Below, piece after piece: positions 28,291-37,161 of a DNA stretch of 64,000 bases. The DNA is from Thermoflavimicrobium daqui (GTDB taxonomy: Bacteria; Bacillota; Bacilli; Thermoactinomycetales; Thermoactinomycetaceae). The number at the start of each line of letters is the position of its first letter. The stretch's first letter is position 1. The stretch lies in contig NZ_KZ845668.1 of NCBI RefSeq assembly GCF_003313465.1, positions 62,001-126,000 on the forward strand, in the 5' to 3' direction. The notes beneath the pieces are model-generated. The model had not been told where the DNA came from, made no database searches, and saw only the letters and a list, made by a program, of their open reading frames with translations. The position numbers were made by a program, and so were the translations under genes.

Positions 28291-29016
28291 ATGCAAAACA
28301 CTCCGACTAACCATCATCGCAAATGGAGACTCTTCTTTGGTTTTTTATTGATTACTTTATTTCTAGTAGGCATTATCTATCTTTCAATCTTACTCGATTG
28401 GCAAAAAATTTGGATACAAGCCAAACAGTTATTTTCCTCTGTCGAGTCTCTACGAAGCTTCATTTTAGGTTTTGGTGTTTGGGCTCCTGTTGCCTTCTTT
28501 GTCATACAAGTATTACAAGTAGTAATTGCTCCAATTCCGGGTGGAGCCACTGTAGTTGTAAGCGCTTATCTTTTTGGAACCTTAGGTGGACTAGCTTTAA
28601 GTTTAGCAGGAGCCGTAACAGGCTCGATCATCGTATTTCTCCTAGGAAGATACTGGGGCAGACCACTAGTGATGAAACTAGTTGGCCCATCTATTTATAA
28701 TAAATATATAGGTGTATTTGATCGGAAAGGCTTACTACTCTTTATTATTTTCTTACTCCCTTTTTTACCAGATGATGCAGTTTGTGCGTTAGCGGGGCTT
28801 TCTACGATTTCGTTTCGACGTTTTTTTATTCTAGTACTTATTGGACGTCTACCGAGTATGTTTGTTACCATTCTCATTACTACAGGACTTTTAAAAGGTT
28901 CTTTGGTGCTATGGGTTACCATCGGAATTATTGTACTTCTTTCACTAGGAATTGCTTACTTCTATCGCAGCCATATTGAGACTTGGGTTTTGTCTAAAAA
29001 AACAGAGAGAAATTAA
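28291..29016 (+). CDS. TVP38/TMEM64 (VTT-domain) family membrane protein
   Basis: 241-residue integral membrane protein with about six hydrophobic segments. The VTT signature is FFVIQVLQVVIAPIPGGATVVVSAYLFGTLGG ... GSIIVFLLGRYWGRP, then FLLPFLPDDAVCALAGLSTISFRRFFILVLIGRLPSM. The family is linked to lipid scrambling and membrane homeostasis, but no substrate can be assigned here. AAAAGGAG precedes the ATG, and a strong terminator follows the stop. It has a long unexplained leader upstream. Confidence 0.88.
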   Translation: MQNTPTNHHRKWRLFFGFLLITLFLVGIIYLSILLDWQKIWIQAKQLFSSVESLRSFILGFGVWAPVAFFVIQVLQVVIAPIPGGATVVVSAYLFGTLGGLALSLAGAVTGSIIVFLLGRYWGRPLVMKLVGPSIYNKYIGVFDRKGLLLFIIFLLPFLPDDAVCALAGLSTISFRRFFILVLIGRLPSMFVTILITTGLLKGSLVLWVTIGIIVLLSLGIAYFYRSHIETWVLSKKTERN

Positions 29017-29018
29017 AA

Positions 29019-29053
29019 ACCACCTGTTTTCTATAAACAGGTGGTCTCTTTTT
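29019..29053 (+). terminator. Terminator of the VTT-domain gene
   Basis: ACCACCTGTTT and AAACAGGTGGT form a perfect stem, followed by CTCTTTTT. Confidence 0.92.
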
Positions 29054-29075
29054 GGATATCTAATCTCTATTCGTC

Positions 29076-31172
29076 CTAGTGTACAGCATTGGTAGATTGG
29101 TCATCTTGATCCCAATCGATAGACATGGCCAAAATTTCCACAACATCCATTGTTTGTACTTTTTCCTCAACTTCTTTTGCTTTGGTACCATCTGATAACA
29201 TCGTTAGACAGTACGGACAAGCGCTTCCTATAACGGTAGGATTCACTTCCAAAGCTTGTTCAGTACGAGCTACATTAATACGTATTCCTTCTGTCTCTTC
29301 AGTCCACATTAAACCACCTCCAGCACCACAACACATACCATTCTCTCGATTTCGTTTCATCTCTACGAGTTCAACCCCTGGTATGCTTTTAAGGATATGG
29401 CGCGGAGCATCATAAGTTTGGTTATAACGACCTAAATAACAAGAGTCATGATAAGTAATCCGCTCTTTTACTTCTTTAGTTGGTTTAATCCTTCCTTCAC
29501 GAATCAACTCTGCCAAAACTTGAGTATGATGATAAACTTCTGCTTCTAGTCCAAGATCAGGATATTCATTTTTAAAAATATTAAAAGCATGTGGATCAAT
29601 CGTAATAATTTTCTTCACTTTATGTTTTTCAAATAAAGATAAGTTATCCATAGCAAGCTGTTGAAACAAAAACTCATTTCCTAAACGGCGAGCTGTATCC
29701 CCTGAATTTTTCTCTTTATTTCCTAGAATAGCAAATTTCACACCCGCATGATGCAAGATCCTTGCCAGCGCCCTAGCAATTTTTTGACTACGATTATCAT
29801 ATGATCCCATAGATCCTACAAAAAAGAGATACTCAAACTCTTTTTCTTCTTTTACTGTCGGAACAGGTACTTCTGCCTCTTTCTTCCATTGATCCCGTTC
29901 TTTTCGGCTTAAACCCCATGGATTTCCTTGTCGTTCAATATTATTAAATGTACGAGTAATTTCTGCATTCATTTTTCCTTCGGTCATAACCAAATAACGA
30001 CGCATATCAATAATTTTGTCCACATGTTCATTCATCACCGGACATTGATCCTCACAGTTTCGACATGTTGTACATGCCCATAGTTCTTGTTCTTTAATGA
30101 CATCACCAATCATTTGTATCGGGTATTCAGAAGTACCACCTTCTGTGCTTGCCCCTAGACTAAGCGCTGCTTGATTTGCTCCTGCAAATGCAAACGAGGG
30201 AACCCAAGGTGTATGAGATGTAATTGCAGCTCCTTTAGTAGTAAGGTGATCCCGTAATTTAACAATCAGATCCATCGGTGATAACATCTTTCCTGTTCCC
30301 GATGCAGGACATACATTCGTACAGCGACCACACTCTACACATGCATACAAGTCTATCAATTGTTTTTGATCCAAATCCTCTATACGTCCTGCTCCATAAG
30401 TTTCAACACTTTCATCTTCAAAATCGATCAGTGAGAGTTTGGCAGGAGGTTGATTTCTTTTTAAAAATACATTGATAGGTGCTGCCAACAAATGAAAATG
30501 TTTTGATTGTGGCACATAAACTAAGAATGAAAAAAGAACTAGAGCATGAACCCACCAACATACATAAAATAAGATTTGCCCAGTTGTAACTCCAACAAAG
30601 CCAAACACCATCGCCAACAAGGAAGAAATAGGTGTATACCAACTTAATTCACCATGGTGCCAAGCGATTTTCTCAAAGGTAGCTGATAACAAAATAGATG
30701 TTAATAAAGAAGTAAGAAAAATAATAACTAATCCAGACTTAAGACCACGTTTTAAACGAGGTAGTTTTTCGATATAACGTCGATAGTAAGCATAAAGAGT
30801 TGCTAAAAGGACGAGGAATACCGTAACTTCCTGAACAAAAGTAAAAACTTGATATAGAGTTCCCGGTTTTTCAGAAGTTGGACCCATCAACCCTTTAATA
30901 AATAAATCAATGGCCCCAAATTGAATCATAATAAATCCGTAAAACATCACTATATGCATAATTCCACTTTTCTTATCTTTCAATAACTTCTTTTGTCCAA
31001 ATACATAAACCAGTATATCGTGAAGCTGTTGTTTCCAATCAATGCGAAATTCTGCTGGCTTACCCAGTCGTATAAATGTATAACGACTATAAATAATATA
31101 ACCAAATAAGTAAAAAGCATATGCAGCTACGACTAAAAATACGACTAAGTTCATCCATGCTAGCATGGACAT
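29076..31172 (-). CDS. fadF: FadF-type iron-sulfur oxidoreductase
   Basis: 698-residue membrane protein thought to carry electrons from acyl-CoA dehydrogenase/ETF to quinone. About five membrane segments fill the first 240 residues (NarI-like). Two cluster motifs follow, CVECGRCTNVCP and CTTCRNCEDQCP, for [4Fe-4S] centres. The C-terminal half has two CCG domains (HDSCYLGRYN, MCCGAGGGLMWTEE, SACPYCLTML). The ATG at 31172 has AAAAGGAGGATGC upstream; the earlier ATG at 31235 lacks a site. A FadR-like palindrome lies 95 bases upstream. B. subtilis has the same type of protein (YwjF) in the pyrG-rpoE neighbourhood. Confidence 0.9.
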   Translation of the reverse strand: MSMLAWMNLVVFLVVAAYAFYLFGYIIYSRYTFIRLGKPAEFRIDWKQQLHDILVYVFGQKKLLKDKKSGIMHIVMFYGFIMIQFGAIDLFIKGLMGPTSEKPGTLYQVFTFVQEVTVFLVLLATLYAYYRRYIEKLPRLKRGLKSGLVIIFLTSLLTSILLSATFEKIAWHHGELSWYTPISSLLAMVFGFVGVTTGQILFYVCWWVHALVLFSFLVYVPQSKHFHLLAAPINVFLKRNQPPAKLSLIDFEDESVETYGAGRIEDLDQKQLIDLYACVECGRCTNVCPASGTGKMLSPMDLIVKLRDHLTTKGAAITSHTPWVPSFAFAGANQAALSLGASTEGGTSEYPIQMIGDVIKEQELWACTTCRNCEDQCPVMNEHVDKIIDMRRYLVMTEGKMNAEITRTFNNIERQGNPWGLSRKERDQWKKEAEVPVPTVKEEKEFEYLFFVGSMGSYDNRSQKIARALARILHHAGVKFAILGNKEKNSGDTARRLGNEFLFQQLAMDNLSLFEKHKVKKIITIDPHAFNIFKNEYPDLGLEAEVYHHTQVLAELIREGRIKPTKEVKERITYHDSCYLGRYNQTYDAPRHILKSIPGVELVEMKRNRENGMCCGAGGGLMWTEETEGIRINVARTEQALEVNPTVIGSACPYCLTMLSDGTKAKEVEEKVQTMDVVEILAMSIDWDQDDQSTNAVH

Positions 31173-31265
31173 AAAGCATCCTCCTTTTCCAATTTCCCTA
31201 CTTTTGAATACGCTTCCAATTGTTTGTTTTGCCATATGATTTAATATTATTTTATCACATCATGA

Positions 31266-31281
31266 ATGAATGATCATTCAT
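31266..31281. promoter_or_regulatory. FadR-like operator upstream of fadF
   Basis: Perfect 16-bp palindrome ATGAATGATCATTCAT. It matches the TGAATGA-N4-TCATTCA operator of Bacillus FadR, a TetR-type repressor of beta-oxidation genes released by long-chain acyl-CoA. No fadR gene is in the window. Confidence 0.75.
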
Positions 31282-31473
31282 ATTTTATTTAAAACATATT
31301 TAAATAATTTTCTGATCATTATCCATCGACTACCCCCCATTTATGTAAATTTTTATACACTTTATAACCTCCTCCCTCTTTAATCTTAAGAGTAAAACAT
31401 TTTTAGCTTTTAGTTTTTAGGAAAAGAACCTCTCACAGCAGAGCTTAAGAAGTTCTATTGATATAAAAAAATT

Positions 31474-31800
31474 CTACTTGGTAAATACGATTTCTTTTCC
31501 AAGATAAGCGATCATCTTATCACCCGCATACTCCAACATTTCCTCAATTAATTCTACACCTTCTGGACTATTAACCGTTATTTCAAATGCTTCAGGGCTT
31601 TCAAAATAAATTTCACTTTTTAGAGAATAATTAGGCTCTGTTTGGCTTTGCTGTTGTTCGTCTGCAGGAAATAAATAAGTCACTTCTACTTTAACAATCC
31701 CGTTGAGTTTTAATATACGAGGTACATGATGATCATAGTAAAATTGCTCAAATGACTCGAGATCAATAATGTCTTTATATAGGACAATTAACTTATACAA
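31474..31800 (-). CDS. EthD-like dimeric alpha/beta-barrel protein
   Basis: 108-residue protein with the pattern of EthD/ABM ferredoxin-like barrels: MYKLIVLYKDIIDLESFEQFYYDHHVPRILKLNGIVKVEV at the start and EAFEITVNSPEGVELIEEMLEYAG later. Relatives act in ring degradation or as small stress proteins; no reaction can be named. The start is TTG with GAGAGGTG upstream. It lies between fadF and the kam terminator. Function is open. Confidence 0.65.
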   Translation of the reverse strand: MYKLIVLYKDIIDLESFEQFYYDHHVPRILKLNGIVKVEVTYLFPADEQQQSQTEPNYSLKSEIYFESPEAFEITVNSPEGVELIEEMLEYAGDKMIAYLGKEIVFTK

Positions 31801-31941
31801 AATGACACCTCTCTCTATAATATGCGAACTTTATCTCTGATAAGTAAAAAGTTGGTTTAGCAAGAATAATGACTTTTATAACCTTTTATTAGGCAAAAAT
31901 ATAATATCACATAATAATAAAATTGTTATCTATTTTTTCCT

Positions 31942-31973
31942 AAAAAGTAAAAACACAGGTTTTCTCACCTGTG
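31942..31973 (-). terminator. Terminator of the kam operon
   Basis: On the minus strand CACAGGT and ACCTGTG flank six bases, followed by TTTTTACTTTTT. It lies about 50 bases past the kamE stop. Confidence 0.88.
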
Positions 31974-32019
31974 CATAAATTCCTCTACTTCGAACCCCCT
32001 GAAGAGACCCAATCAACTG

Positions 32020-32790
32020 CTAATTGCTTGCATAGTAGCTATTTCTATGCTTTTCACGTTGCAACAATTCTTGAACAAAATAAGATGCTACATCAGGAGC
32101 CAAGCTTCCAGGACCAAACCCAGCATCATATCCTAACTCTAAAGCAAGCTCATGACTAATACGTGGTCCACCACAAATCAATATAAAGCGATCACGTAAT
32201 CCCTCTACTTCTAATAAATCTACCAGTTCTGTTAAGTTAGTAAGATGAACACCCTTTTGAGTAACGACTTGAGATACCAGAATAACATCTGCATTTAATT
32301 CGACTGCTTTCATGATCAACTCTTCATTAGGAACTTGGCTTCCTAAATTATAGGCATCAATCTCTGGATAACGTTCAAGTCCATACTCACCATTGTACCC
32401 TTTCATATTGATTATAGCGTCAATCCCAACTGTATGTGCATCCGTTCCTGTACAAGCTCCTATAACTACAAGCTTTCGCCCAATCTTATCCCGAATAAAC
32501 TGATTAATCTCATAAAAGTTCATCACTTGACTTTTTACTTGAGGTACACGGATTTGGGTGAAGTCGATAGTATGTTGACATTTTCCATAAACGATAAAAA
32601 AAGTATAGTTTTCGCCAAGATCTTTCATATGATAAACTTGAGGATCATCGAATCCCATTTTCATAACAAGCTGTCGTGCCGCTTCTTTTGCCTCAAGACC
32701 TGCTGGAACAGGTAAAGAAAAGCTAAGTTGTACCATCCCATCGTCAAGTGTATCCCCATATGGTTTAACTCGTGTAAGATCGGCGTTCAT
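32020..32790 (-). CDS. kamE: Lysine 5,6-aminomutase beta subunit
   Basis: B12-binding subunit of the adenosylcobalamin- and PLP-dependent enzyme that moves the terminal amino group of beta-lysine (or D-lysine) to C5. About 256 residues: an N-terminal dimerisation part and a Rossmann B12 domain with CTGTDAHTVGIDAIINMKG (the DxHxxG cobalt-His motif), SQVPNEELIMKA and ILICGGPRISHELALELGYDAGFGPG. The ATG at 32790 has GGGAGGGAG upstream and overlaps the end of kamD by 26 bases, suggesting translational coupling. Last gene of the operon. Confidence 0.94.
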   Translation of the reverse strand: MNADLTRVKPYGDTLDDGMVQLSFSLPVPAGLEAKEAARQLVMKMGFDDPQVYHMKDLGENYTFFIVYGKCQHTIDFTQIRVPQVKSQVMNFYEINQFIRDKIGRKLVVIGACTGTDAHTVGIDAIINMKGYNGEYGLERYPEIDAYNLGSQVPNEELIMKAVELNADVILVSQVVTQKGVHLTNLTELVDLLEVEGLRDRFILICGGPRISHELALELGYDAGFGPGSLAPDVASYFVQELLQREKHRNSYYASN

Positions 32791-34369
32791 AGGCTGCTCC
32801 CTCCCGCTGTGGAAGTTTGAGTCTTTCCCGCAACTCATCTTCAAAAGGGTTAAAGTAATCATCTGTGCGCTCGATGACACCATCTAATCCTTTTCCACCT
32901 TCCAGTGACCGTTTTACATCCGCTAACATACCTTTTTCTAGTGCAGCAAATAAACCGATTTCCTGTACTTCTTCCAGCATCATGACTGCTTTATCTAGTA
33001 CTTCTTGGGCCCTCTTTTCGATACGGCCACCTGGTTTAAAATAGATTTCTTCACTCAAATGCCGAGCATTATTAAATATATATTGCGCATTCTCAATGGC
33101 TAGTTGCCGATCATGAATATGAGGAGTATGCATTGCCTCTGTCATCATACCTAAAAGTTGAATACCTTGCCCTGTCAAAACACTTACTAAATTAAACATG
33201 GCATCTTGAATATGCCCTCGAAAAATATTTCCTGTCATATGTTTAGTAGGGGGCATATATTTCAAGGGGGCATCCGGGAAAATTTGTCTGGCCATTTGAG
33301 CTTGGGCGACTTCTAGTAAGAAGCCATCTTCAATTTCTGGGTTTATTTCAAAAGCATGCCCTAACCCCATCTGCTCAGGCGGTAATCCAGCAAACTTAGC
33401 AAATTGTTCATTGATAAATTGGGATGCAAGTACCGTATGAGCTGCTTCTATAGCATCAGCTGTAGTCAGATAGTTATCTTCTCCGGTATTAATAATAATA
33501 CCAGCATAACTATTAATCATTCGTGAGAATGCTTGATCGATCAATGTTCGCTGCATATTAATATCTCGAAACAAGATTCCATATAAAGCGTCGTTTAACA
33601 TCACATCGAGTCTTTCAAGCGCTCCCATCGCAGCAATTTCTGGCATACATAATCCTGAGCAGTAATTACAAAGACGAATATATCTGCCCACTTCTTTACC
33701 AACCTCATCTAATGCTTGTCGCATAATGCGGAAATTTTCCTGTGTAGCATAGGTACCACCAAATCCTTCCCGTGTAGCACCGTAAGGAACATAGTCAATT
33801 AAACTTTGTCCTGTACTACGAATTACAGCAATAATATCGGCTCCTTGACGCGCTGCTGATTTTCCTTGAACTACATCTTCATAGATATCTCCTGTGGCGA
33901 CAATAACATATAAGTAAGGTTTTTTCCCTTCTCCCATCTGCTTAATCATCGTATCTCGCTGCAAACGGTTGGCCGCGATTTTATTTAATCCTTCCATGGC
34001 TAACTTTTGTCCAGTATGAACAAGTATAGGATAATCAACTAAAGGAATTTCGGTTAAGTCAATGGATCCTTGTGCAACTCGTTCTGCTACTTCTTGTGCA
34101 CTTTGTTCGAGATAAAGCATAGCACCAATCATACGAGTGGCTACACCTTGACTCAATTCACCTTTTTCTAAGAGATGATCGACAACGACATTGGGGAGAG
34201 GAACTCCCTCAGCATCCACTCCATCGACTCCCATTAAACGAAGTACTGTTCGTTCAACTGCTACTGTGGTCCGTTTTGCTATAAATTCATCCATATCTTT
34301 AGCAATCACTTCAGCAGCCTTTCGCGCTCGTTTAATCTGAGCTTGGTCCAGTTTTAGTTTCTGTTCCAT
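32765..34369 (-). CDS. kamD: Lysine 5,6-aminomutase alpha subunit
   Basis: Large 534-residue subunit holding the TIM-barrel active site for PLP and the cofactor radical. Conserved stretches include VYATGD-like VIVATGDIYEDVVQG, ADIIAVIRSTGQSLIDYVPYGATREGFGGTYATQENFR, CNYCSGLCMPEIAAM, and LKYMPPTKHMTGNIFRGH. Substrate and partner are as for KamE. It overlaps kamC upstream by 38 bases and kamE downstream by 26, so the three are tightly coupled. It is slightly longer than the roughly 516 residues I recall for clostridial KamD. Confidence 0.95.
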   Translation of the reverse strand: MEQKLKLDQAQIKRARKAAEVIAKDMDEFIAKRTTVAVERTVLRLMGVDGVDAEGVPLPNVVVDHLLEKGELSQGVATRMIGAMLYLEQSAQEVAERVAQGSIDLTEIPLVDYPILVHTGQKLAMEGLNKIAANRLQRDTMIKQMGEGKKPYLYVIVATGDIYEDVVQGKSAARQGADIIAVIRSTGQSLIDYVPYGATREGFGGTYATQENFRIMRQALDEVGKEVGRYIRLCNYCSGLCMPEIAAMGALERLDVMLNDALYGILFRDINMQRTLIDQAFSRMINSYAGIIINTGEDNYLTTADAIEAAHTVLASQFINEQFAKFAGLPPEQMGLGHAFEINPEIEDGFLLEVAQAQMARQIFPDAPLKYMPPTKHMTGNIFRGHIQDAMFNLVSVLTGQGIQLLGMMTEAMHTPHIHDRQLAIENAQYIFNNARHLSEEIYFKPGGRIEKRAQEVLDKAVMMLEEVQEIGLFAALEKGMLADVKRSLEGGKGLDGVIERTDDYFNPFEDELRERLKLPQREGAAYERRSYTS

Positions 34370-35999
34370 CGATCAATCCCACCTCGCTTTTTAATCGTTG
34401 CTTAGCTTGCGAAATAATGGCTTGTGGTAGTCCTAATAATTCTGCAATACGTATGGCCTGTTGGGGTATTGTATCTGTAACTCTTAAAGGTAGTAATCGG
34501 TAATCCATATGCTTATGAAGCTGTTGAATCATTTCTTGAGTGGAATTGCCATTATAATTAGGAAGCGTTTGTAAACCTGCAACGCGATATCCTTGCACTC
34601 CTTTTACATGAAGCACTTCCCGATAGTGTGTAACATGGATAGAAAAAAATTCTTTATTCATTAAATATTGAGTAACCGCTTCTGAAATGGATGAACCTTC
34701 TATTGGATTCGTTCCTCTACCAATCTCATCTAATAAGAGCAGTCCCGGACCAGTTTTTTGAAAGCAAAGAGTTAATCTTGCTATTTCTGCTCCAAAACTA
34801 CTTAAGCCTTTTTCCCAATCTTGTCCATCCCCTATAATGGATTTGATCCAAGGAAAAAGTGGCAGACAACAGGATTTGGCTGGAACGAAAAATCCAAATT
34901 GTGCTAGTGCTACATTGACTCCAATGGTTTTTAGAGCAGCTGTTTTCCCCCCCATATTCGGACCGATAATTACAGTAACTCCTGACTTAATCGATACCTG
35001 AATCGGCATAAACTCGATATTCCATTCACGTAGCTTCTCAGCCATAAGTGGGTGAAAGCCCTCTTGAATCTCCAAATGTCTTTCCGAGTAGGTTGGTTTA
35101 CTTCCATGCCAACTCTCAGCTGCTCGAATACGTGCCCACTGTAGATCGAAATGAGTTATTTTTTGATGTGCATAACGGAAAAAAGGGATAGCAGAACGAA
35201 AAGTCTTAGCAAGTTGATTGAGTACTTTTTGCTCAAGTCTAGCAATTTTTTCATTCAACTGATCTAATTCATGTTCTATTTTCTCTTGTTGTTTTGATGG
35301 CTTAAGTTCAAAGTAACGATCATAGGTTGTTTCACGAATCAACTGTAAATCATTGATTTGTAACATCTTTTTCTCTTGCTGTGATCCCCTAATTGCTATC
35401 CATTCACCAAAACGATTGCGTCGAACTTGTAATTGCTCTTCGATGATTTGAGCTCTACTTTCTCTCTCACATAACTTCTCTCTTTCCAAATGCGCTCGAT
35501 TCTCACGAGCAGCTTTTAAAGCTGGGTCATACTCATCCGCTATGCTAAATGTAGAGCGTAGCGGATGAGACGGATTTAGATGCTGAAGTAAATTTGCACA
35601 TGTCTCAATCTCTACTTTATTGAAATAAAATGAGTTATCGATTTCCATTTCAGTTAAAAGGCGTGCCCAAGCTCGGCTATACCATAAAAATTGTTTAATT
35701 TGAAACCACTCCGTTAAGCTTGGAACATATCCACTTTCTAACTGCAAAATCAAATCTTCCACATCTGGGATTTGCTGTAAGATCGACTCAAGCTGCGCTA
35801 CCTGTTTAGGATAACGAACCAAATGACTTTGAATTACCTCTTGTTCTTCTAACAATTGCTGCCAATCTGATTCTTGTCCAGGTAAAAAAGGTGTTAATTT
35901 CTCTTTCGCTTTTTTTCCCATCGGAGTCCATGGTTGAAAGCGTAATAAAAGCTGATCAAGTTGTAAATCTTGTTTGCTCTTCTCATCGATCCACATCAT
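34332..35999 (-). CDS. kamC: MutS-like ATPase, aminomutase reactivase component KamC
   Basis: About 555 residues. The C-terminal half is a MutS-type ATPase: VTVIIGPNMGGKTAALKTIG (Walker A), GPGLLLLDEIGRGTNPIEGSSIS (Walker B and signature) and a conserved His in FSIHVTHYREVL. The N-terminal half is helical and coiled (residues about 225-265), without mismatch-recognition domains. In lysine-fermenting clusters this gene accompanies kamB and kamDE and is proposed to reactivate inactivated B12 aminomutase. Start at 35999 (ATG after GGGAG); a TTG 12 bases earlier opens the same frame. The assignment depends on context as much as sequence. Confidence 0.85.
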   Translation of the reverse strand: MMWIDEKSKQDLQLDQLLLRFQPWTPMGKKAKEKLTPFLPGQESDWQQLLEEQEVIQSHLVRYPKQVAQLESILQQIPDVEDLILQLESGYVPSLTEWFQIKQFLWYSRAWARLLTEMEIDNSFYFNKVEIETCANLLQHLNPSHPLRSTFSIADEYDPALKAARENRAHLEREKLCERESRAQIIEEQLQVRRNRFGEWIAIRGSQQEKKMLQINDLQLIRETTYDRYFELKPSKQQEKIEHELDQLNEKIARLEQKVLNQLAKTFRSAIPFFRYAHQKITHFDLQWARIRAAESWHGSKPTYSERHLEIQEGFHPLMAEKLREWNIEFMPIQVSIKSGVTVIIGPNMGGKTAALKTIGVNVALAQFGFFVPAKSCCLPLFPWIKSIIGDGQDWEKGLSSFGAEIARLTLCFQKTGPGLLLLDEIGRGTNPIEGSSISEAVTQYLMNKEFFSIHVTHYREVLHVKGVQGYRVAGLQTLPNYNGNSTQEMIQQLHKHMDYRLLPLRVTDTIPQQAIRIAELLGLPQAIISQAKQRLKSEVGLIDGTETKTGPSSD

Positions 36000-36139
36000 T
36001 TTCTCTCCCAAATTCTTTAGAGATTATCTAAACCGTTTAAAAATCGATTCCTTTACAAAAGCGATTTGCTTCTTTCACATAGAAATCATCCTTGCTTTTC
36101 AATCATATAACATAGTCTCTTTAAAATACCTTGATCCCT

Positions 36140-37156
36140 TTACTCACGAACTAAATTAACAATAGGTAGTGGTGAACAAATAGGTGTTAACCTTTCTTTC
36201 AACTCTTCATGGTTAAACGAAAATCCATCTGGTGATACAGGATTAATCGCCAAAAATAATAAATTGATCGACTTTAATACGTTGATTTTGCCACCACTAC
36301 GGTAAAACTGTCTTAATGTTGCTAATGAGACAAACAAATGTGTTGCATCTGGGACATAGATATGGAGATGGGGACTTTTCTGGAGTAGAGCACGAAGATT
36401 ATGATCAGTAAGTGCTCCTGAAACAATGAGTCCTTCATATTTACTCAGACTACTTATTTCTGACTGCGTCATTGGGAGTAGTGATGAATATGATAACGCT
36501 TTCCATCTTTCACTCGATTTTGCATATAAACAATTTTCTTCGATCGCTTTTTGCATAAAGAGATGGACTTTTTCATCTTCACAAGCAGGTAAACGAAATA
36601 GATGAAGGGTTTCTTCCACTTTTGCTGCGATCTTCTGTAGTGAATGACCCATACTAGCTCCCACTACAAGAACCGAAGCATCTGTCACTCCTGGACTTGC
36701 TGAAACTCTGCGGTCATATGCACCATCTACCAGTACAAGATCTACTCCCCATCTATCCATCTGTGATAGCACCTTTTGAATTCCTGATAGCGTAGGAATT
36801 CCTGCAAGTTTAATATAAGTATCCTGCTTAGCCTTAGCTAAATAAATTTCACCAAGGATACTATGAATCCCTGTATGACACAATACTTCCCAATTTCCGG
36901 CTTGTTGATCAAATAGGGTATTCGCTGTTGCTACAATATTACCAGTTGATACATAAATTGGAGGTTTAGGAAGACCACTCCAATGATCTCTTTCTTCTCC
37001 ATCTACACCAATGCTAACTAGCCCTAATCGCAAGTGATCTTTTAATTCCTGAACCAATGCATGACATACAGTGGTTTTTCCTGCATTTTTGGATAACCCT
37101 ATAATGGAAAGAGAGCGAATGGATAATCGGGTAATCTTTTTCCACAAATCATTCAT
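36140..37156 (-). CDS. kamB: P-loop protein, aminomutase reactivase component KamB
   Basis: 338 residues. An N-terminal P-loop reads SLSIIGLSKNAGKTTVCHALVQEL (residues about 16-39), followed by GLVSIGVDGEERDHWSG and DLVLVDGAYDRRVSASPGVTDASVLVVGASMG, the Walker-B-like region of MinD/SIMIBI-type ATPases. The C-terminal half is poorly conserved. In clostridial and Fusobacterium lysine clusters the equivalent gene sits between kamA and kamC and is proposed to act in repair of the B12 aminomutase. It starts six bases after the kamA stop and leaves about 140 bases before kamC. Confidence 0.82.
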   Translation of the reverse strand: MNDLWKKITRLSIRSLSIIGLSKNAGKTTVCHALVQELKDHLRLGLVSIGVDGEERDHWSGLPKPPIYVSTGNIVATANTLFDQQAGNWEVLCHTGIHSILGEIYLAKAKQDTYIKLAGIPTLSGIQKVLSQMDRWGVDLVLVDGAYDRRVSASPGVTDASVLVVGASMGHSLQKIAAKVEETLHLFRLPACEDEKVHLFMQKAIEENCLYAKSSERWKALSYSSLLPMTQSEISSLSKYEGLIVSGALTDHNLRALLQKSPHLHIYVPDATHLFVSLATLRQFYRSGGKINVLKSINLLFLAINPVSPDGFSFNHEELKERLTPICSPLPIVNLVRE

Positions 37157-37161
37157 TTTGT

